Shown: piece by piece, positions 6,386 through 14,536 of the stretch
Numbering within the stretch: the first letter of the stretch is position 1
How the letters are laid out: each line of letters opens with the position of its first letter
IMG/VR virus record: IMGVR_UViG_3300021960_000054
Location: 1 to 64,000 of that record
DNA length: 64,000 nucleotides
Origin: a virus
Strand: one strand, 5' to 3'
Position numbers and translations under genes: made by a program
Notes under the pieces: generated by a model
The model's database searches: none
What the model was told of the DNA's origin: nothing
Seen by the model: the letters and a program-made list of their open reading frames with translations, nothing else

Positions 6386-6747
6386 GTAGTAATTCCATTA
6401 TTACCAAAAATACTGTTATACTCTAATTCACCTCCATCTGATATAACGCAAGTTACATTTGCTGATGGAAGAAATTCTAATATTGTGACTGTACCTTTGT
6501 CTTTGTTAACTAGAACTTCGACAATACTAGGTAGTGTAGTTTTGTATCTAATCATTCCAACTTCGCCGTACTCATTCGCAAATTCTGCTTTTACTTCGTT
6601 GTATGGTTTCTTAGTACAGACAACAGGTTTTTGTCCTTGTCTATATTCATGTTCTGAATTATCTTGAGCAAATGTGATGCTGGATAAAAATGTTAGACAC
6701 CATACCAATACAATAACATCAAATACCCATGACTTTCTGATATTCAT
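6382..6747 (-). CDS. Secreted hypothetical protein
   Basis: 121 residues with a clear signal peptide (charged MNIRKSW, hydrophobic FDVIVLVWCLTFLSSITF, cleavage near TFA-QDN). The mature part has two cysteines (VVCTKKP, VTCVIS) and a beta-rich pattern, so it is probably a small periplasmic or surface domain with one disulfide. It overlaps the upstream nuclease gene by 29 nt. No family recognised. Confidence 0.75.
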   Translation of the reverse strand: MNIRKSWVFDVIVLVWCLTFLSSITFAQDNSEHEYRQGQKPVVCTKKPYNEVKAEFANEYGEVGMIRYKTTLPSIVEVLVNKDKGTVTILEFLPSANVTCVISDGGELEYNSIFGNNGITT

Positions 6748-7375
6748 TTCGAACCTCTCTATAGGACTCTATATAATTGTCCCTCTTCTCTATGAAGAGT
6801 TGTGGTTCGTTACCTTCTACTGCCATTATAATAACGACAGTATCAATTGGTATACCTGTTCTCTCTTCATACATTACTGCATATGCACTACCTTGTTGAA
6901 AGTAGTTGGTAATGTACTCTGCTTGTTTAGGTCTGCTAGAGGTCTTAAAATCAATAATTGAAAGGCGACCATCAAACTCTGCAATACAGTCTACACGACC
7001 GGCAGTCTTCAAGAAGTCTGAATATAGTGATGCTTCTTGAACATGTATATTATTTATCCTGTTTAGATAATCTTGAACTGAAGTAAACATAGACTTCTCT
7101 GCAGGATTAGCAAAAGTAACATCTTTGTTGTTAATGTAGTCTTCTACTTGATAATGAAACTTAGTTCCTCGCGTGGATGCTTGGCGACTAATCTTGTTCG
7201 CCGCTTCTTCACCTACTCGTTTGCGCCACTCTAGAATGCCTGCTTTAGACTTCCATCCTAGTACTGTTGTTACTGATGGATATTTTAATCCCTCAGGTGT
7301 CACATACAAACGCATGTTGTCTTCATTGATTGTTTGTAGTTCATCGATTTCTTTTGGTTCAAGATGTGTAAACAT
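6719..7375 (-). CDS. PD-(D/E)XK superfamily nuclease
   Basis: 218 residues. The RecB/Cas4-like nuclease core is visible: TRGTKFHYQVEDYI (His motif), GRVDCIAEFDGRLSIIDFKT with the D...D-F-K-T catalytic pair near residue 142, and a following Gln (FQQGSAYAVMY). Upstream, YPSVTTVLG and EWRKRVGEEAAN are typical of phage exonucleases of this family. It probably processes DNA ends or degrades host DNA. It overlaps neighbours on both sides. Confidence 0.85.
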   Translation of the reverse strand: MFTHLEPKEIDELQTINEDNMRLYVTPEGLKYPSVTTVLGWKSKAGILEWRKRVGEEAANKISRQASTRGTKFHYQVEDYINNKDVTFANPAEKSMFTSVQDYLNRINNIHVQEASLYSDFLKTAGRVDCIAEFDGRLSIIDFKTSSRPKQAEYITNYFQQGSAYAVMYEERTGIPIDTVVIIMAVEGNEPQLFIEKRDNYIESYREVRNEYQKVMGI

Positions 7376-7985
7376 GTTCTATCCAGTTGTGGTTGTTTTC
7401 GCGAAAGTATTCATAAAATCTCATTGGGTAAATTTGAATGCCAATATTAATTTTAGGTTGTTCACCAAGATATACGTTAGTATCATGAGTGACCCATGAA
7501 GGAAAGATTGTGAGGTCTCCCACATTATCAATAATATTTAAGTATTCATCTCTGCTAGAGATATGATATCTTGTTTCTGAGTTTGGATCATACCCTCTTA
7601 CATAGATATTAGCACTAAGAAATGAGTAAGTACCAATATCGTGTGGGTGTTTTTTTATTTGTTCACCTTTACGGGTGACATCATACCAAGAATGAATAAA
7701 AACTTTTTCTTTCATATTACCTGTTAGTGTACAATACTTTTGGTAGTTTGTCAAGAGTTTTTTTCGAATATCCGCAATAATTTCATTATCTGGATATCTG
7801 GTGAATATGTTGCAATCAACCGCGTCTTCATTAATTAGAAATTCGTAAAGAACACGCTCATTGAAATCTATCTTAAATAATCCTATACTAAATTCGCGAT
7901 AAGGAATAGAGAAGGAACTTATCTCTGGTTTAGTTTCATATGTAAAGATTTCGTAGTCTTCTGTAAAGTTACTATTAAATATCAT
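7359..7985 (-). CDS. 2OG-Fe(II) oxygenase-like protein
   Basis: 208 residues. The second half has a jelly-roll oxygenase pattern: HSWYDVTRKGEQIKKHPHD with candidate iron ligands, SANIYVRGYDP, and FPSWVTHDTNVYLGE with the distal His. The final Arg usual for 2OG binding is replaced by Lys in GEQPKINIGIQIYP, so activity is less certain. The N-terminal 80 residues are unrelated to other oxygenases here. Coupled by overlaps to the nuclease and another oxygenase. Confidence 0.65.
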   Translation of the reverse strand: MIFNSNFTEDYEIFTYETKPEISSFSIPYREFSIGLFKIDFNERVLYEFLINEDAVDCNIFTRYPDNEIIADIRKKLLTNYQKYCTLTGNMKEKVFIHSWYDVTRKGEQIKKHPHDIGTYSFLSANIYVRGYDPNSETRYHISSRDEYLNIIDNVGDLTIFPSWVTHDTNVYLGEQPKINIGIQIYPMRFYEYFRENNHNWIEHVYTS

Positions 7986-8611
7986 CTAGGAATTTCCAAC
8001 GAAACTATATCGTCTAATCTCTCATCATTACCACAAGTTTTTTCGAATATAAACTTCTGACAATTATCTAAGTAGATACATTGAAACACCAATGCAACTC
8101 GCATTTCTTTAGTTGAGGTTGTTGATAGTCCTCTATGTTTTACTTTGGCGTCAAAATATGAAAAGTAATCTTGCATATATGGAGTTTCTTCAACCGAACC
8201 ATCAGCAAATTCAAATTCAGTACCCATATGTTTATGGTGAGGATTAAAACAAGGATAGTAAACAATAGTTCTACAGTTTTCTTCAGCACTGTCGGTGTGC
8301 CAAGGTCCATCCATCTCTTTAGTTTGACCTAAAAGATAACATCGCCCAACTTGAATGTATGGATTGATGTCCAGTTTCTGACAAATTTTTTTCCATATCT
8401 CTTTTACTATAGGGTCCATCTTAGTATAATATAGATTGTTGTGATAATCAGAAACAAAGTATGACCGGTGTGCATACTTACCTTCAGCACCAGCGCCATA
8501 CTGCCACAAAAACTGACGCTGGAAATACTCTGAGAAGAATTTTCTCATCTCCTCAGAGTGTCCCGCATTTTCAAACATCACTTCAGGTAGTTCATTATTA
8601 AGTTTTGTCAT
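7982..8611 (-). CDS. 2OG-Fe(II) oxygenase
   Basis: 209 residues. The iron site reads WHTDSAEENCRTIVYYP (H-x-D), with the distal His in DAKVKHRGLS and the Arg in KEMRVALVFQ. YIQVGRCYLLGQTKEMDGP before the H-x-D resembles phage phytanoyl/prolyl-hydroxylase-like proteins. The substrate is unknown. Its stop overlaps the start of the next oxygenase by 4 nt, so two different oxygenases are made together here. Confidence 0.8.
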   Translation of the reverse strand: MTKLNNELPEVMFENAGHSEEMRKFFSEYFQRQFLWQYGAGAEGKYAHRSYFVSDYHNNLYYTKMDPIVKEIWKKICQKLDINPYIQVGRCYLLGQTKEMDGPWHTDSAEENCRTIVYYPCFNPHHKHMGTEFEFADGSVEETPYMQDYFSYFDAKVKHRGLSTTSTKEMRVALVFQCIYLDNCQKFIFEKTCGNDERLDDIVSLEIPR

Positions 8612-8613
8612 TA

Positions 8614-9126
8614 CTAAATCATTTCTATTGCTAGTTCAGTCGTTTCGTTTACTCTACGAGTCCAACCTTTGCCAAATGTATCAAAGGTACTCAAGGATTC
8701 ATAGTAACTCTGTCTCTTAGATTGATAATCTCGGATAGCACCTTCAATACCATTCTCATCAACGTAGTTTGCCACTGCTTTAAGTGTATTAGGACCAATG
8801 CCACCATCCGCCACAGTACCAATCATTCTCTGTAGATATTTGGCGGCACGACCTGTACCAGCATTCACACCAAAATCAAAAACACACAAATCAAGACCAC
8901 TAGGTAAATCATCACCTTTGACGCGATCCCAATAGTTCTTTTTATAGATAGGTGCAACATCTTCAACCGTCAAGTCTTTCATGTTCTTTTCACCACCCCA
9001 CTCCTCATAGACACGTTTGGTGACGCCGAGATTGGTTTCACCTCCAGGGTCTTTTGGATGATTAACATAACCACCCTCATGGTGTAGAATAGTTTCTAAA
9101 CACTTATCATAATTTTTATTTGCCAT
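8614..9126 (-). CDS. GH108-type endolysin
   Basis: 170 residues. The N-terminus carries the GH108 signature ILHHEGGYVNHPKDPGGETN with catalytic Glu at about residue 17. The middle and C-terminal half (DFGVNAGTGRAAKYLQRM, DGGIGPNTLKAV, YQSKRQSYYESL, GWTRRVNE) match the peptidoglycan-binding part usual for this family. No signal peptide, so it needs a holin; a suitable small membrane protein is encoded immediately upstream. Confidence 0.92.
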   Translation of the reverse strand: MANKNYDKCLETILHHEGGYVNHPKDPGGETNLGVTKRVYEEWGGEKNMKDLTVEDVAPIYKKNYWDRVKGDDLPSGLDLCVFDFGVNAGTGRAAKYLQRMIGTVADGGIGPNTLKAVANYVDENGIEGAIRDYQSKRQSYYESLSTFDTFGKGWTRRVNETTELAIEMI

Positions 9127-9132
9127 CTTAGT

Positions 9133-9294
9133 TTATCCTTTTGTGATGATTGTCCACGCACCATATGCAATAGCAATACCAGCGGCAATCTTTGCTAGTG
9201 GTGATAAGAACAGTACTAGGCAACCTAGAACGATTAGTCCAGCGCCATCCCAACTTGTTCTTTCTTTAATTCTATCTTTAATCCAACTTGTCAT
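9133..9294 (-). CDS. Small membrane protein, holin candidate
   Basis: 53 residues, ATG 9294 to TAA 9133. A charged N-terminus (MTSWIKDRIKERTSWDG) precedes two adjacent hydrophobic stretches (GLIVLGCLVLFLSPL and AAGIAIAYGAWTII) ending in Lys-Gly. Size, charge layout and the position directly before the endolysin fit a holin. The family is not recognised, so holin is inference from context. Confidence 0.7.
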   Translation of the reverse strand: MTSWIKDRIKERTSWDGAGLIVLGCLVLFLSPLAKIAAGIAIAYGAWTIITKG

Positions 9295-9309
9295 TTTAGT
9301 CTCCTCTTG

Positions 9310-10056
9310 TTAAGCGCATTTCTGCATCTTTTTATCGACACTCTCAAATATACCCTTGTACTCTTTTCGGTTTTTACTTAGTATATATTCACGAACTAGT
9401 CCACTTCTGACAATATCTTCTTCTGTGAAATTAACTGTCTCAAAAGATTTCATAGTTTTTATAATGTCCATAAATTGAATAATACCATTTTGTTCAGTCT
9501 GCTTAACTAAATCGGTTTGCATAAAGTCTCCACAGAATGCAATACGAGAATTTTCACCCACTCTAGTAATGATTGTGTCTAATTCATGAAAGTTTAAGTT
9601 TTGACACTCATCAACAATAATAAAAGCATCTCGTAATGTTATACCTCTAATATATGAAGTTGGTACGAACTCCAATATATCTTGATATTTAGCAAGTTCA
9701 TATGGGTTCTCAATATCAGGAAACAATTCGTCAAATAAAGAATAGTATGGTTCAGTATAAACTGACATTTTTTCTTCCTGCGATCCAGGTAAGAATCCAA
9801 TATCCCTTGTCGGTAACATTGACCTAACGATATAAACTTTTTGCTGGTCCACTCTCCTAGATAGGACTGCTTGCATTGCCAGATATATCATAATGAATGT
9901 TTTACCTGTGCCTGCACATCCATGTAGCATCAAATGTTTTTCGTCATTGAATGCTTCAAATGTTTTTCTTTGATTTTCCGTAATAGGAAGAACCTTCTTC
10001 ATTGAAGTCTTTGTTAAACATTTTGCTTTTACTGCTAGGGATTTAGATTTTGACAT
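9310..10056 (-). CDS. phoH: PhoH-like P-loop ATPase
   Basis: 248 residues. Walker A GCAGTGKT is at about 46-53, followed by the PhoH-typical IVRSMLPTRDIGFLPG, Walker B-like AFIIVDECQNL, and CGDFMQTDLV. PhoH is common in marine phages; it is an ATPase of the helicase superfamily linked to phosphate stress, with no agreed role. The start follows AAAGGAGAACAC. Length matches phage PhoH proteins. Confidence 0.92.
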   Translation of the reverse strand: MSKSKSLAVKAKCLTKTSMKKVLPITENQRKTFEAFNDEKHLMLHGCAGTGKTFIMIYLAMQAVLSRRVDQQKVYIVRSMLPTRDIGFLPGSQEEKMSVYTEPYYSLFDELFPDIENPYELAKYQDILEFVPTSYIRGITLRDAFIIVDECQNLNFHELDTIITRVGENSRIAFCGDFMQTDLVKQTEQNGIIQFMDIIKTMKSFETVNFTEEDIVRSGLVREYILSKNRKEYKGIFESVDKKMQKCA

Positions 10057-10108
10057 GTGTTCTCCTTTATGTAACTGTCATCATAACAAAGAAACATCAC
10101 AGACATAA

Positions 10109-11122
10109 TTAACTAAATGGACATTTACCTCCTGATTTTTTCTGAAATATTTTTCCCAACATTCTATAACCTTTTGATGACCCCCAATTAGCATTAATTG
10201 CGTTTGTTTGAACTCTCTCTTGATAGTTGTCATTATAGTCAATATCACGAACCTCATAAGGCAATTGATGTTTAGGAAAAATATTAAATAAACATAATGG
10301 TTCTTTAAACTGAAGATTTATTTTTGCTCCTTTATGCTTTATCACCATAAACATATTAAAAGTATTATAATAATCTGTTTGAATAATTCCAGGAAGCACT
10401 TCGAAAGGATTCCAACGATAAGGAAGTGGCATCACCATAGTACACATACCAGGAGGAGTTTTAATTCTCCATGGAGATGAAACTTTAATTACCGCTTTGG
10501 AATATTCCTCTGGTAAATCATTAACCATAGTTGAGTATTGATGAGGAGGATGTGTAGTAAGAGTCCACTGGTTGCGTACTTCATTTAATTGATAATGCTT
10601 CCAGTCTCTAACTTCGTCTACATTAAATCCTATACCATACAAATATCGCAACCATTCTGCGCTTGATGATGGATCATCATTCAGATTTTTTAGAGACAGA
10701 TGATCCGCTCCATCTTTACCATCGGCATATGCACTCAGTATCGATGATGTAATTGATGCGGCAGTGGTACCATCTAAACTAGTTTCAATTAAGGCGGCGC
10801 CCCAAAAAGGAACAACATACCCATGTGTTAATATGTCTTGCATACCAGGACACGTTTTAATAGTCTCTCCTGTAGTTCTCCACTCAACGGGATTACCAGT
10901 AGGTAAAAGTTTATTGTGATTACTTTGTGCAGTACGATGATGCATGGGTTCATGCGTTTTAGGTAAATCTCTATACCACTGAGGTATTGCTTTAGAAGCA
11001 GGCACAATAGGTGCCCAATCTGCAAGACCTTCAACCGCAGAATAAAATTCAATCTTTGCGTTTGGATATGACTTCTTTCGCAACCAAGTACCAAAGTCAT
11101 ACATTACATCGCGCACACTCAT
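10109..11122 (-). CDS. Conserved phage protein (DUF6065-like), long paralog
   Basis: 337 residues. Landmarks are FYSAVEGL near the start, PQWYRDLPKTHE, TIKTCPGMQDILTHGYVVPF, SSPWRIKTPPGMCTMVMPLP, PGIIQTDYYNTFNMFMVI and FKEPLCLFNIFPK. I recall a family named DUF6065 with such motifs but cannot confirm it. Shorter relatives with the same motif order occur at 23103 and probably 35727. No catalytic pattern is evident; the beta-rich core suggests a cupin-like or binding fold. ATGA overlap with the upstream gene. Confidence 0.75.
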   Translation of the reverse strand: MSVRDVMYDFGTWLRKKSYPNAKIEFYSAVEGLADWAPIVPASKAIPQWYRDLPKTHEPMHHRTAQSNHNKLLPTGNPVEWRTTGETIKTCPGMQDILTHGYVVPFWGAALIETSLDGTTAASITSSILSAYADGKDGADHLSLKNLNDDPSSSAEWLRYLYGIGFNVDEVRDWKHYQLNEVRNQWTLTTHPPHQYSTMVNDLPEEYSKAVIKVSSPWRIKTPPGMCTMVMPLPYRWNPFEVLPGIIQTDYYNTFNMFMVIKHKGAKINLQFKEPLCLFNIFPKHQLPYEVRDIDYNDNYQERVQTNAINANWGSSKGYRMLGKIFQKKSGGKCPFS

Positions 11123-11415
11123 CGTTTTTTATTTCTATGTTTGTTAAGCACATCTCTGGTCTTTACTTCGGCGTTTGTTTTACTGCGATAACTGTCTAGA
11201 TTAGAACCAGGATTCTTTTCAGCAATTCGTGACATGACTTCTTTGAAACCATCCGACTGCTTATCTTTAATCGAAACACCACCCACAATATTAGGTGCAG
11301 TAACCATTTGGTCTAGTTGTGGATTTGTTTTTTTAAAATCGTCCAGTTCGGATATCTTCATGAAGTGGTCTTCAACTTCTCCGGTTGCGTGATTGATAAA
11401 ACTATATGTTGGCAT
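11119..11415 (-). CDS. Conserved small phage protein
   Basis: 98 residues if started at ATG 11415, which leaves the common opening MPTYSFINHATGE; an in-frame ATG lies at 11424. It resembles the start of FmdB-like zinc-ribbon proteins (MPTYxF) but has no cysteines. The middle (LDQMVTAPNIVGGVS) and basic C-terminus (DVLNKHRNKKR) recall short structural-region proteins of T4-like phages. Function unknown. Confidence 0.7.
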   Translation of the reverse strand: MPTYSFINHATGEVEDHFMKISELDDFKKTNPQLDQMVTAPNIVGGVSIKDKQSDGFKEVMSRIAEKNPGSNLDSYRSKTNAEVKTRDVLNKHRNKKR

Positions 11416-11986
11416 AATGTACATCTCTATTTAGTGATTGATTGTTGTACCATTGAGGTACATCTCTTTTTTTCCAGTTAGCAAAAGTCTTTTTTGCCTC
11501 ACGATAAAAGTTGCGATAAGCACTGATGCTATCACCTTCTACCATGCATTGTGGGAACTGCTTCATTGCTTGAGGCGGTTCTGTAAAATTAGTATTGGGA
11601 ATATTTGTCGGTACAGTTCTTAGAAGTTCTGACAGAAGCGTATAACTAGCATGGGTCTTTCCGTATCTATAGATGAACTCTTTATGCAACTCAGACCAGA
11701 GGTCGTACAACCACTTATAATGAGAGACAGACTGGCGAACCCAAATAGCAGACGGGTGATTGACATGACACGCTTTATATACAATTTGCTCTGCATTGTC
11801 GTTCTGTAAACGCCATCGTTTTACTTTTCTGTTGTTCTTACTATAATCAGTGTACTCTACGCCGTCAAGCACCCTGTGGGCGGTTGACATGAGTTGTGCA
11901 TACTCAACAAGCATCTTACTGACATGTTTGTCTACATGCCACTCAGCGCACGTTTTAGGGTCATTATGTAGATAGAATATATTCAT
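11402..11986 (-). CDS. Conserved phage protein, function unknown
   Basis: 194 residues from ATG 11986, chosen because GAGG lies 5 nt upstream; GTG 11992 is too close. Motifs: FYLHNDPKTCAEWHVDKHVSKM, LVEYAQLMSTAHRVLDG, HPSAIWVRQSVSHYKWLYDL, RYGKTHASY. Conserved His, Asp, Lys and Trp in the first motif suggest an enzyme-like or nucleic-acid-binding pocket. I recall this family in many dsDNA phages, with no established function. A sigma70-type promoter stands directly upstream. Confidence 0.75.
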   Translation of the reverse strand: MNIFYLHNDPKTCAEWHVDKHVSKMLVEYAQLMSTAHRVLDGVEYTDYSKNNRKVKRWRLQNDNAEQIVYKACHVNHPSAIWVRQSVSHYKWLYDLWSELHKEFIYRYGKTHASYTLLSELLRTVPTNIPNTNFTEPPQAMKQFPQCMVEGDSISAYRNFYREAKKTFANWKKRDVPQWYNNQSLNRDVHYANI

Positions 11987-12015
11987 CATCACCTCGTTGT
12001 ATCATTAACTATATT

Positions 12016-12044
12016 AATATATCATAAAAGAAACACTTTGTCAA
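12016..12044 (-). promoter_or_regulatory. Sigma70-type promoter
   Basis: TTGACA (12044-12039), 17 nt, TATATT (12021-12016) on the minus strand, 27 nt before ATG 11986. It separates bS21 from the downstream run towards phoH. Confidence 0.75.
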
Positions 12045-12047
12045 GTA

Positions 12048-12317
12048 CTAACTTCTCTCTTCAAGTTTCTTCTGTAGTTTCCTCCAACGCTTAACTGCTT
12101 CTTTTTTCTTACGTTGTTTTGCTTCTGCTGGTTTCTCATAGTACTGTTTTGCTTTTAGTTCTTTGAGTATTCCAGATTTTTGTACTTTCTTCTTAAACAG
12201 ACGCAATGCTTTTTCAACATCGCCGTTGCGTACTGTTACTTCTAGACCCCCATCGCGAGGTCTGTCATCGTTTTTAACGTATCGTCTATTACTGTTGTAG
12301 TTATTTTTATATGCCAT
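12048..12317 (-). CDS. rpsU: Ribosomal protein bS21 homolog
   Basis: 89 residues. From residue 24 it follows bS21 closely: LEVTVRNGDVEKALRLFKKK, SGILKELKAKQYYEKP and a basic tail KRKKKEAVKRW-like ending. A 22-residue Asn/Arg/Asp-rich extension precedes it. bS21 sits near the anti-Shine-Dalgarno region of the 30S subunit and affects initiation; phage copies can enter host ribosomes. The ATG is 6 nt downstream of a -10 box with no close ribosome site, so the mRNA may be leaderless. Confidence 0.92.
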   Translation of the reverse strand: MAYKNNYNSNRRYVKNDDRPRDGGLEVTVRNGDVEKALRLFKKKVQKSGILKELKAKQYYEKPAEAKQRKKKEAVKRWRKLQKKLEERS

Positions 12318-12323
12318 CTTGAT

Positions 12324-12352
12324 AATGTATCACACTCCTTTACTCATGTCAA
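12324..12352 (-). promoter_or_regulatory. Sigma70-type promoter of bS21
   Basis: TTGACA (12352-12347), 17 nt, TACATT (12329-12324) on the minus strand, overlapping the end of the upstream oxygenase gene. The -10 is a 4 of 6 match. Confidence 0.6.
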
Positions 12353-12959
12353 GTACTTTTTTTAATCTTGTTACATCTTTACCAAAATTAAACGCAATTG
12401 TAAGTCTACGTTGTGTATAATTCTGTTGTTGCATGGGAACTCTATGAAACATATATCCAGGAAAAAGAACTAACTTTCCAGGTTGCGGTAATACAGTATA
12501 TATTGGTTTTGTAAATTCAGTTCGCTTCTCTTCAATTGTATAATATCTCTGATGAAATGTATATTCATTTGGATTTATAAATTGGGTTGGTGTTAAGTCA
12601 GGAGTGGCATAGTATATTGCACATAAATCATGAGTTCCATGATGGTGACTTTCTTGCCAATGTTCATTTTCATAAAGATTGTACCAAAAATCTTCTACAA
12701 GATACTCATCCGATTTCCATCCAACAGTTTCTAAAAATTCTGTGCCCGCTTGAGTGACCTGCTCAAGTAAGTCTATATTATTTGACATTATCTCATCATT
12801 CAATTCCACGTTATTATATGATGAAGTAACATCGCACTGCCAACTGTTTAAGTCTTTAACTCTATCAACAGTACTGACAACATTAGATACTAATTTTTCA
12901 TTATCAATATTAAGCGTCACTTCACCTATAGGGTGAGCAAATAACGAATTCATAATCAT
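12330..12959 (-). CDS. 2OG-Fe(II) oxygenase-like protein
   Basis: 209 residues. Opens SLFAHPIGEVTLNID, like other members here. Iron site ESHHHGTHDLCAIYYA, then LVLFPGYMFHRVPM with the distal His and RRLTIAFNFG with the 2OG-binding Arg: the 2OG-FeII_Oxy_5 pattern. Substrate unknown. It lies between bS21 and a 195-residue unknown protein and could be co-transcribed with both. Confidence 0.82.
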   Translation of the reverse strand: MIMNSLFAHPIGEVTLNIDNEKLVSNVVSTVDRVKDLNSWQCDVTSSYNNVELNDEIMSNNIDLLEQVTQAGTEFLETVGWKSDEYLVEDFWYNLYENEHWQESHHHGTHDLCAIYYATPDLTPTQFINPNEYTFHQRYYTIEEKRTEFTKPIYTVLPQPGKLVLFPGYMFHRVPMQQQNYTQRRLTIAFNFGKDVTRLKKVLDMSKGV

Positions 12960-12963
12960 ATTA

Positions 12964-13551
12964 TTATTCCAAATCTTCTTTTACTATATCTTTTCTTGTT
13001 AAATCTCTCGCTAAGTAATCATCTTCTGAGATAGGAGCAAAAATACTTCTTTTAATTACTTTGTATTGTCCTCGTTCCACAACATGTTTTGATTGCTCAT
13101 GCCCACCGGTCATCATAATTACTGCAATTCTACCTGCGGCCTCGCTTCTAACTCTTTTAACCCAACCCCTTTCATTTATGACCTTTGTATCCTCATGGTC
13201 AGTAATGAGAACAACATCACCAGGCATAACTTCACAATCAGGACTCCACTTATTTCCCCATTGGTCAAGAAAGTTTCCATCTTTATCAAAATCAACATCA
13301 CATCTAAATTTAAATCCTGCAGGAGGTTGAGGTCTTAAACCTGCGTCTGCTTGCTTTCTTAATATTCTAGAATCCTCAGAAACTAAGATATAGGGAGACG
13401 CCGCAGAGTGTACTTCATGATTGTGCAAATGTCCAACTCTAGTAACTTGACTATCTCCATTAATGTTAGGTTTAACTCTACTACCACCAGTCGTGTATTG
13501 AATTTTCTTATTACCAACAATTCTACGTTGGGTAATATCATAATCGCTCAT
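12964..13551 (-). CDS. Hypothetical protein
   Basis: 195 residues, start behind GAGAGGTATG. A beta-rich central part contains FRCDVDFDKDGNFLDQWGNK, then CEVMPGDVVLITDHEDTKV and RIAVIMMTGG; these look like a small barrel or SH3-like domain. No family or catalytic motif recognised. A minus-strand TATAAATA late box at 13593-13600 stands upstream, so it is probably late. Confidence 0.75.
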   Translation of the reverse strand: MSDYDITQRRIVGNKKIQYTTGGSRVKPNINGDSQVTRVGHLHNHEVHSAASPYILVSEDSRILRKQADAGLRPQPPAGFKFRCDVDFDKDGNFLDQWGNKWSPDCEVMPGDVVLITDHEDTKVINERGWVKRVRSEAAGRIAVIMMTGGHEQSKHVVERGQYKVIKRSIFAPISEDDYLARDLTRKDIVKEDLE

Positions 13552-13571
13552 TTTTCATACCTCTCAAAAAA

Positions 13572-13579
13572 TATAAATA
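13572..13579 (+). promoter_or_regulatory. T4-type late promoter box
   Basis: TATAAATAC on the plus strand, 34 bp before the kinase gene at 13613. It lies back to back with a minus-strand late box 14 bp away. Confidence 0.7.
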
Positions 13580-13592
13580 CTTTCATACAGAT

Positions 13593-13600
13593 TATTTATA
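13593..13600 (-). promoter_or_regulatory. T4-type late promoter box
   Basis: TATAAATAAT on the minus strand, 42 bp before the start at 13551. The two opposed boxes serve the two divergent genes. Confidence 0.7.
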
Positions 13601-13612
13601 CGAGGAAAAATA

Positions 13613-14320
13613 ATGTCTAAGAAATTTACAGATATTAAAGACGCAATTGTAAAAGAACAAATTGCAGATTTAAATGAAGGTGTTTATGATCCAGGTATTT
13701 TCAAAGCATTCTTCTTAGCAGGCGGACCTGGTTCAGGTAAGTCTTATGTTCAAAAACAAACAACTGGCGGTATGGGTCTCAAAGTAGTTAACTCGGATGA
13801 CATTTATGAGAAGATGTTAAAAGATGCTGGTATGGATACAACACCAGAAGATATCTACTCAGACAAAGGTCAAGAAATTCGCGGACAGGCAAAGAAAGTG
13901 ACAAAAGCAAGACAATCAAATTTTTTAATGGGTCGTCTTGGTGTTGTTATTGATGGTACTGGCAAAGACTTTGAGAAAATTCAAAGACAAGCGGCGTCAC
14001 TAAAGCAACTCGGTTATGATACTTATATGATTTTTGTTAATACTTCAGAAGAAGTTGCACAAGAAAGAAATCAAGCAAGAAAAAGAACACTACCAAGAGA
14101 AGAAGTCAAATCAATGTGGATGGATGTTCAAAAGAACATTGGTGCATTTCAGCGTTTCTTTGGTAGCAAGAACTTTATCATTCTCGACAACAATGGTCCT
14201 AATGATGATATTCTACAAATGGTCTTTAAGAGAGTTCGTAACATGGTCAACACTCCAGTTAAGAACTACATTGCAAAGCAGTGGATTGCTAACGAACTAG
14301 AAAAGAAAAGAAGGAGATAA
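13613..14320 (+). CDS. Zeta-toxin-like P-loop kinase
   Basis: 235 residues behind ACGAGGAAAAATA. Walker A GGPGSGKS lies at about 37-44, then VVNSDDIYEKML, FLMGRLGVVIDGTGKDF (Walker B region) and a lid-like RKRTLPREEV. This is the zeta-toxin/AAA_33 layout, where members phosphorylate nucleotides, UDP-sugars or RNA ends. T4-like marine phages carry similar late genes of unknown role. The last codons form part of a terminator hairpin used by the convergent gene. Confidence 0.8.
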   Translation: MSKKFTDIKDAIVKEQIADLNEGVYDPGIFKAFFLAGGPGSGKSYVQKQTTGGMGLKVVNSDDIYEKMLKDAGMDTTPEDIYSDKGQEIRGQAKKVTKARQSNFLMGRLGVVIDGTGKDFEKIQRQAASLKQLGYDTYMIFVNTSEEVAQERNQARKRTLPREEVKSMWMDVQKNIGAFQRFFGSKNFIILDNNGPNDDILQMVFKRVRNMVNTPVKNYIAKQWIANELEKKRRR

Positions 14321-14330
14321 TTCTCCTTCT
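14301..14330 (-). terminator. Intrinsic terminator between convergent genes
   Basis: AGAAGGAGA and TCTCCTTCT (14309-14330) form a perfect 9-bp stem with loop TAAT. On the minus strand the stem is followed by TTTTCTTTTC. The left arm overlaps the end of the kinase gene; it would end minus-strand transcripts from 14530. Confidence 0.7.
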
Positions 14331-14332
14331 AC

Positions 14333-14530
14333 TTAGTTGTCACCCAACATTATTCTTTTTGCCTCTTCATGGTAACCCATTTGTGATAATGCATGTGCCG
14401 CTCTTGCACGTCCTACAGTCTCACTAATTGTGATTGCAAATACTAAACCCGCAATAAATGCAGTTCTAATCACCTCACATGCTTTGCATGTGTATTCATA
14501 ACTGTTGTGTAATGCTATGCCAATCGACAT
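14333..14530 (-). CDS. Small membrane protein
   Basis: 65 residues with one transmembrane segment (AFIAGLVFAITISETVG) in the middle, two cysteines before it (TCKACEV) and a basic, Ala-rich tail. The start follows AGGAGATAGAAATAA. Function unknown. Confidence 0.65.
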   Translation of the reverse strand: MSIGIALHNSYEYTCKACEVIRTAFIAGLVFAITISETVGRARAAHALSQMGYHEEAKRIMLGDN

Positions 14531-14536
14531 TTATTT

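Noticed and set aside
7720-7753. TTGACA-17-TACACT on the minus strand inside an oxygenase gene
   Set aside because: It lies deep inside a gene, with no downstream start nearby that lacks other explanation; possible chance match.
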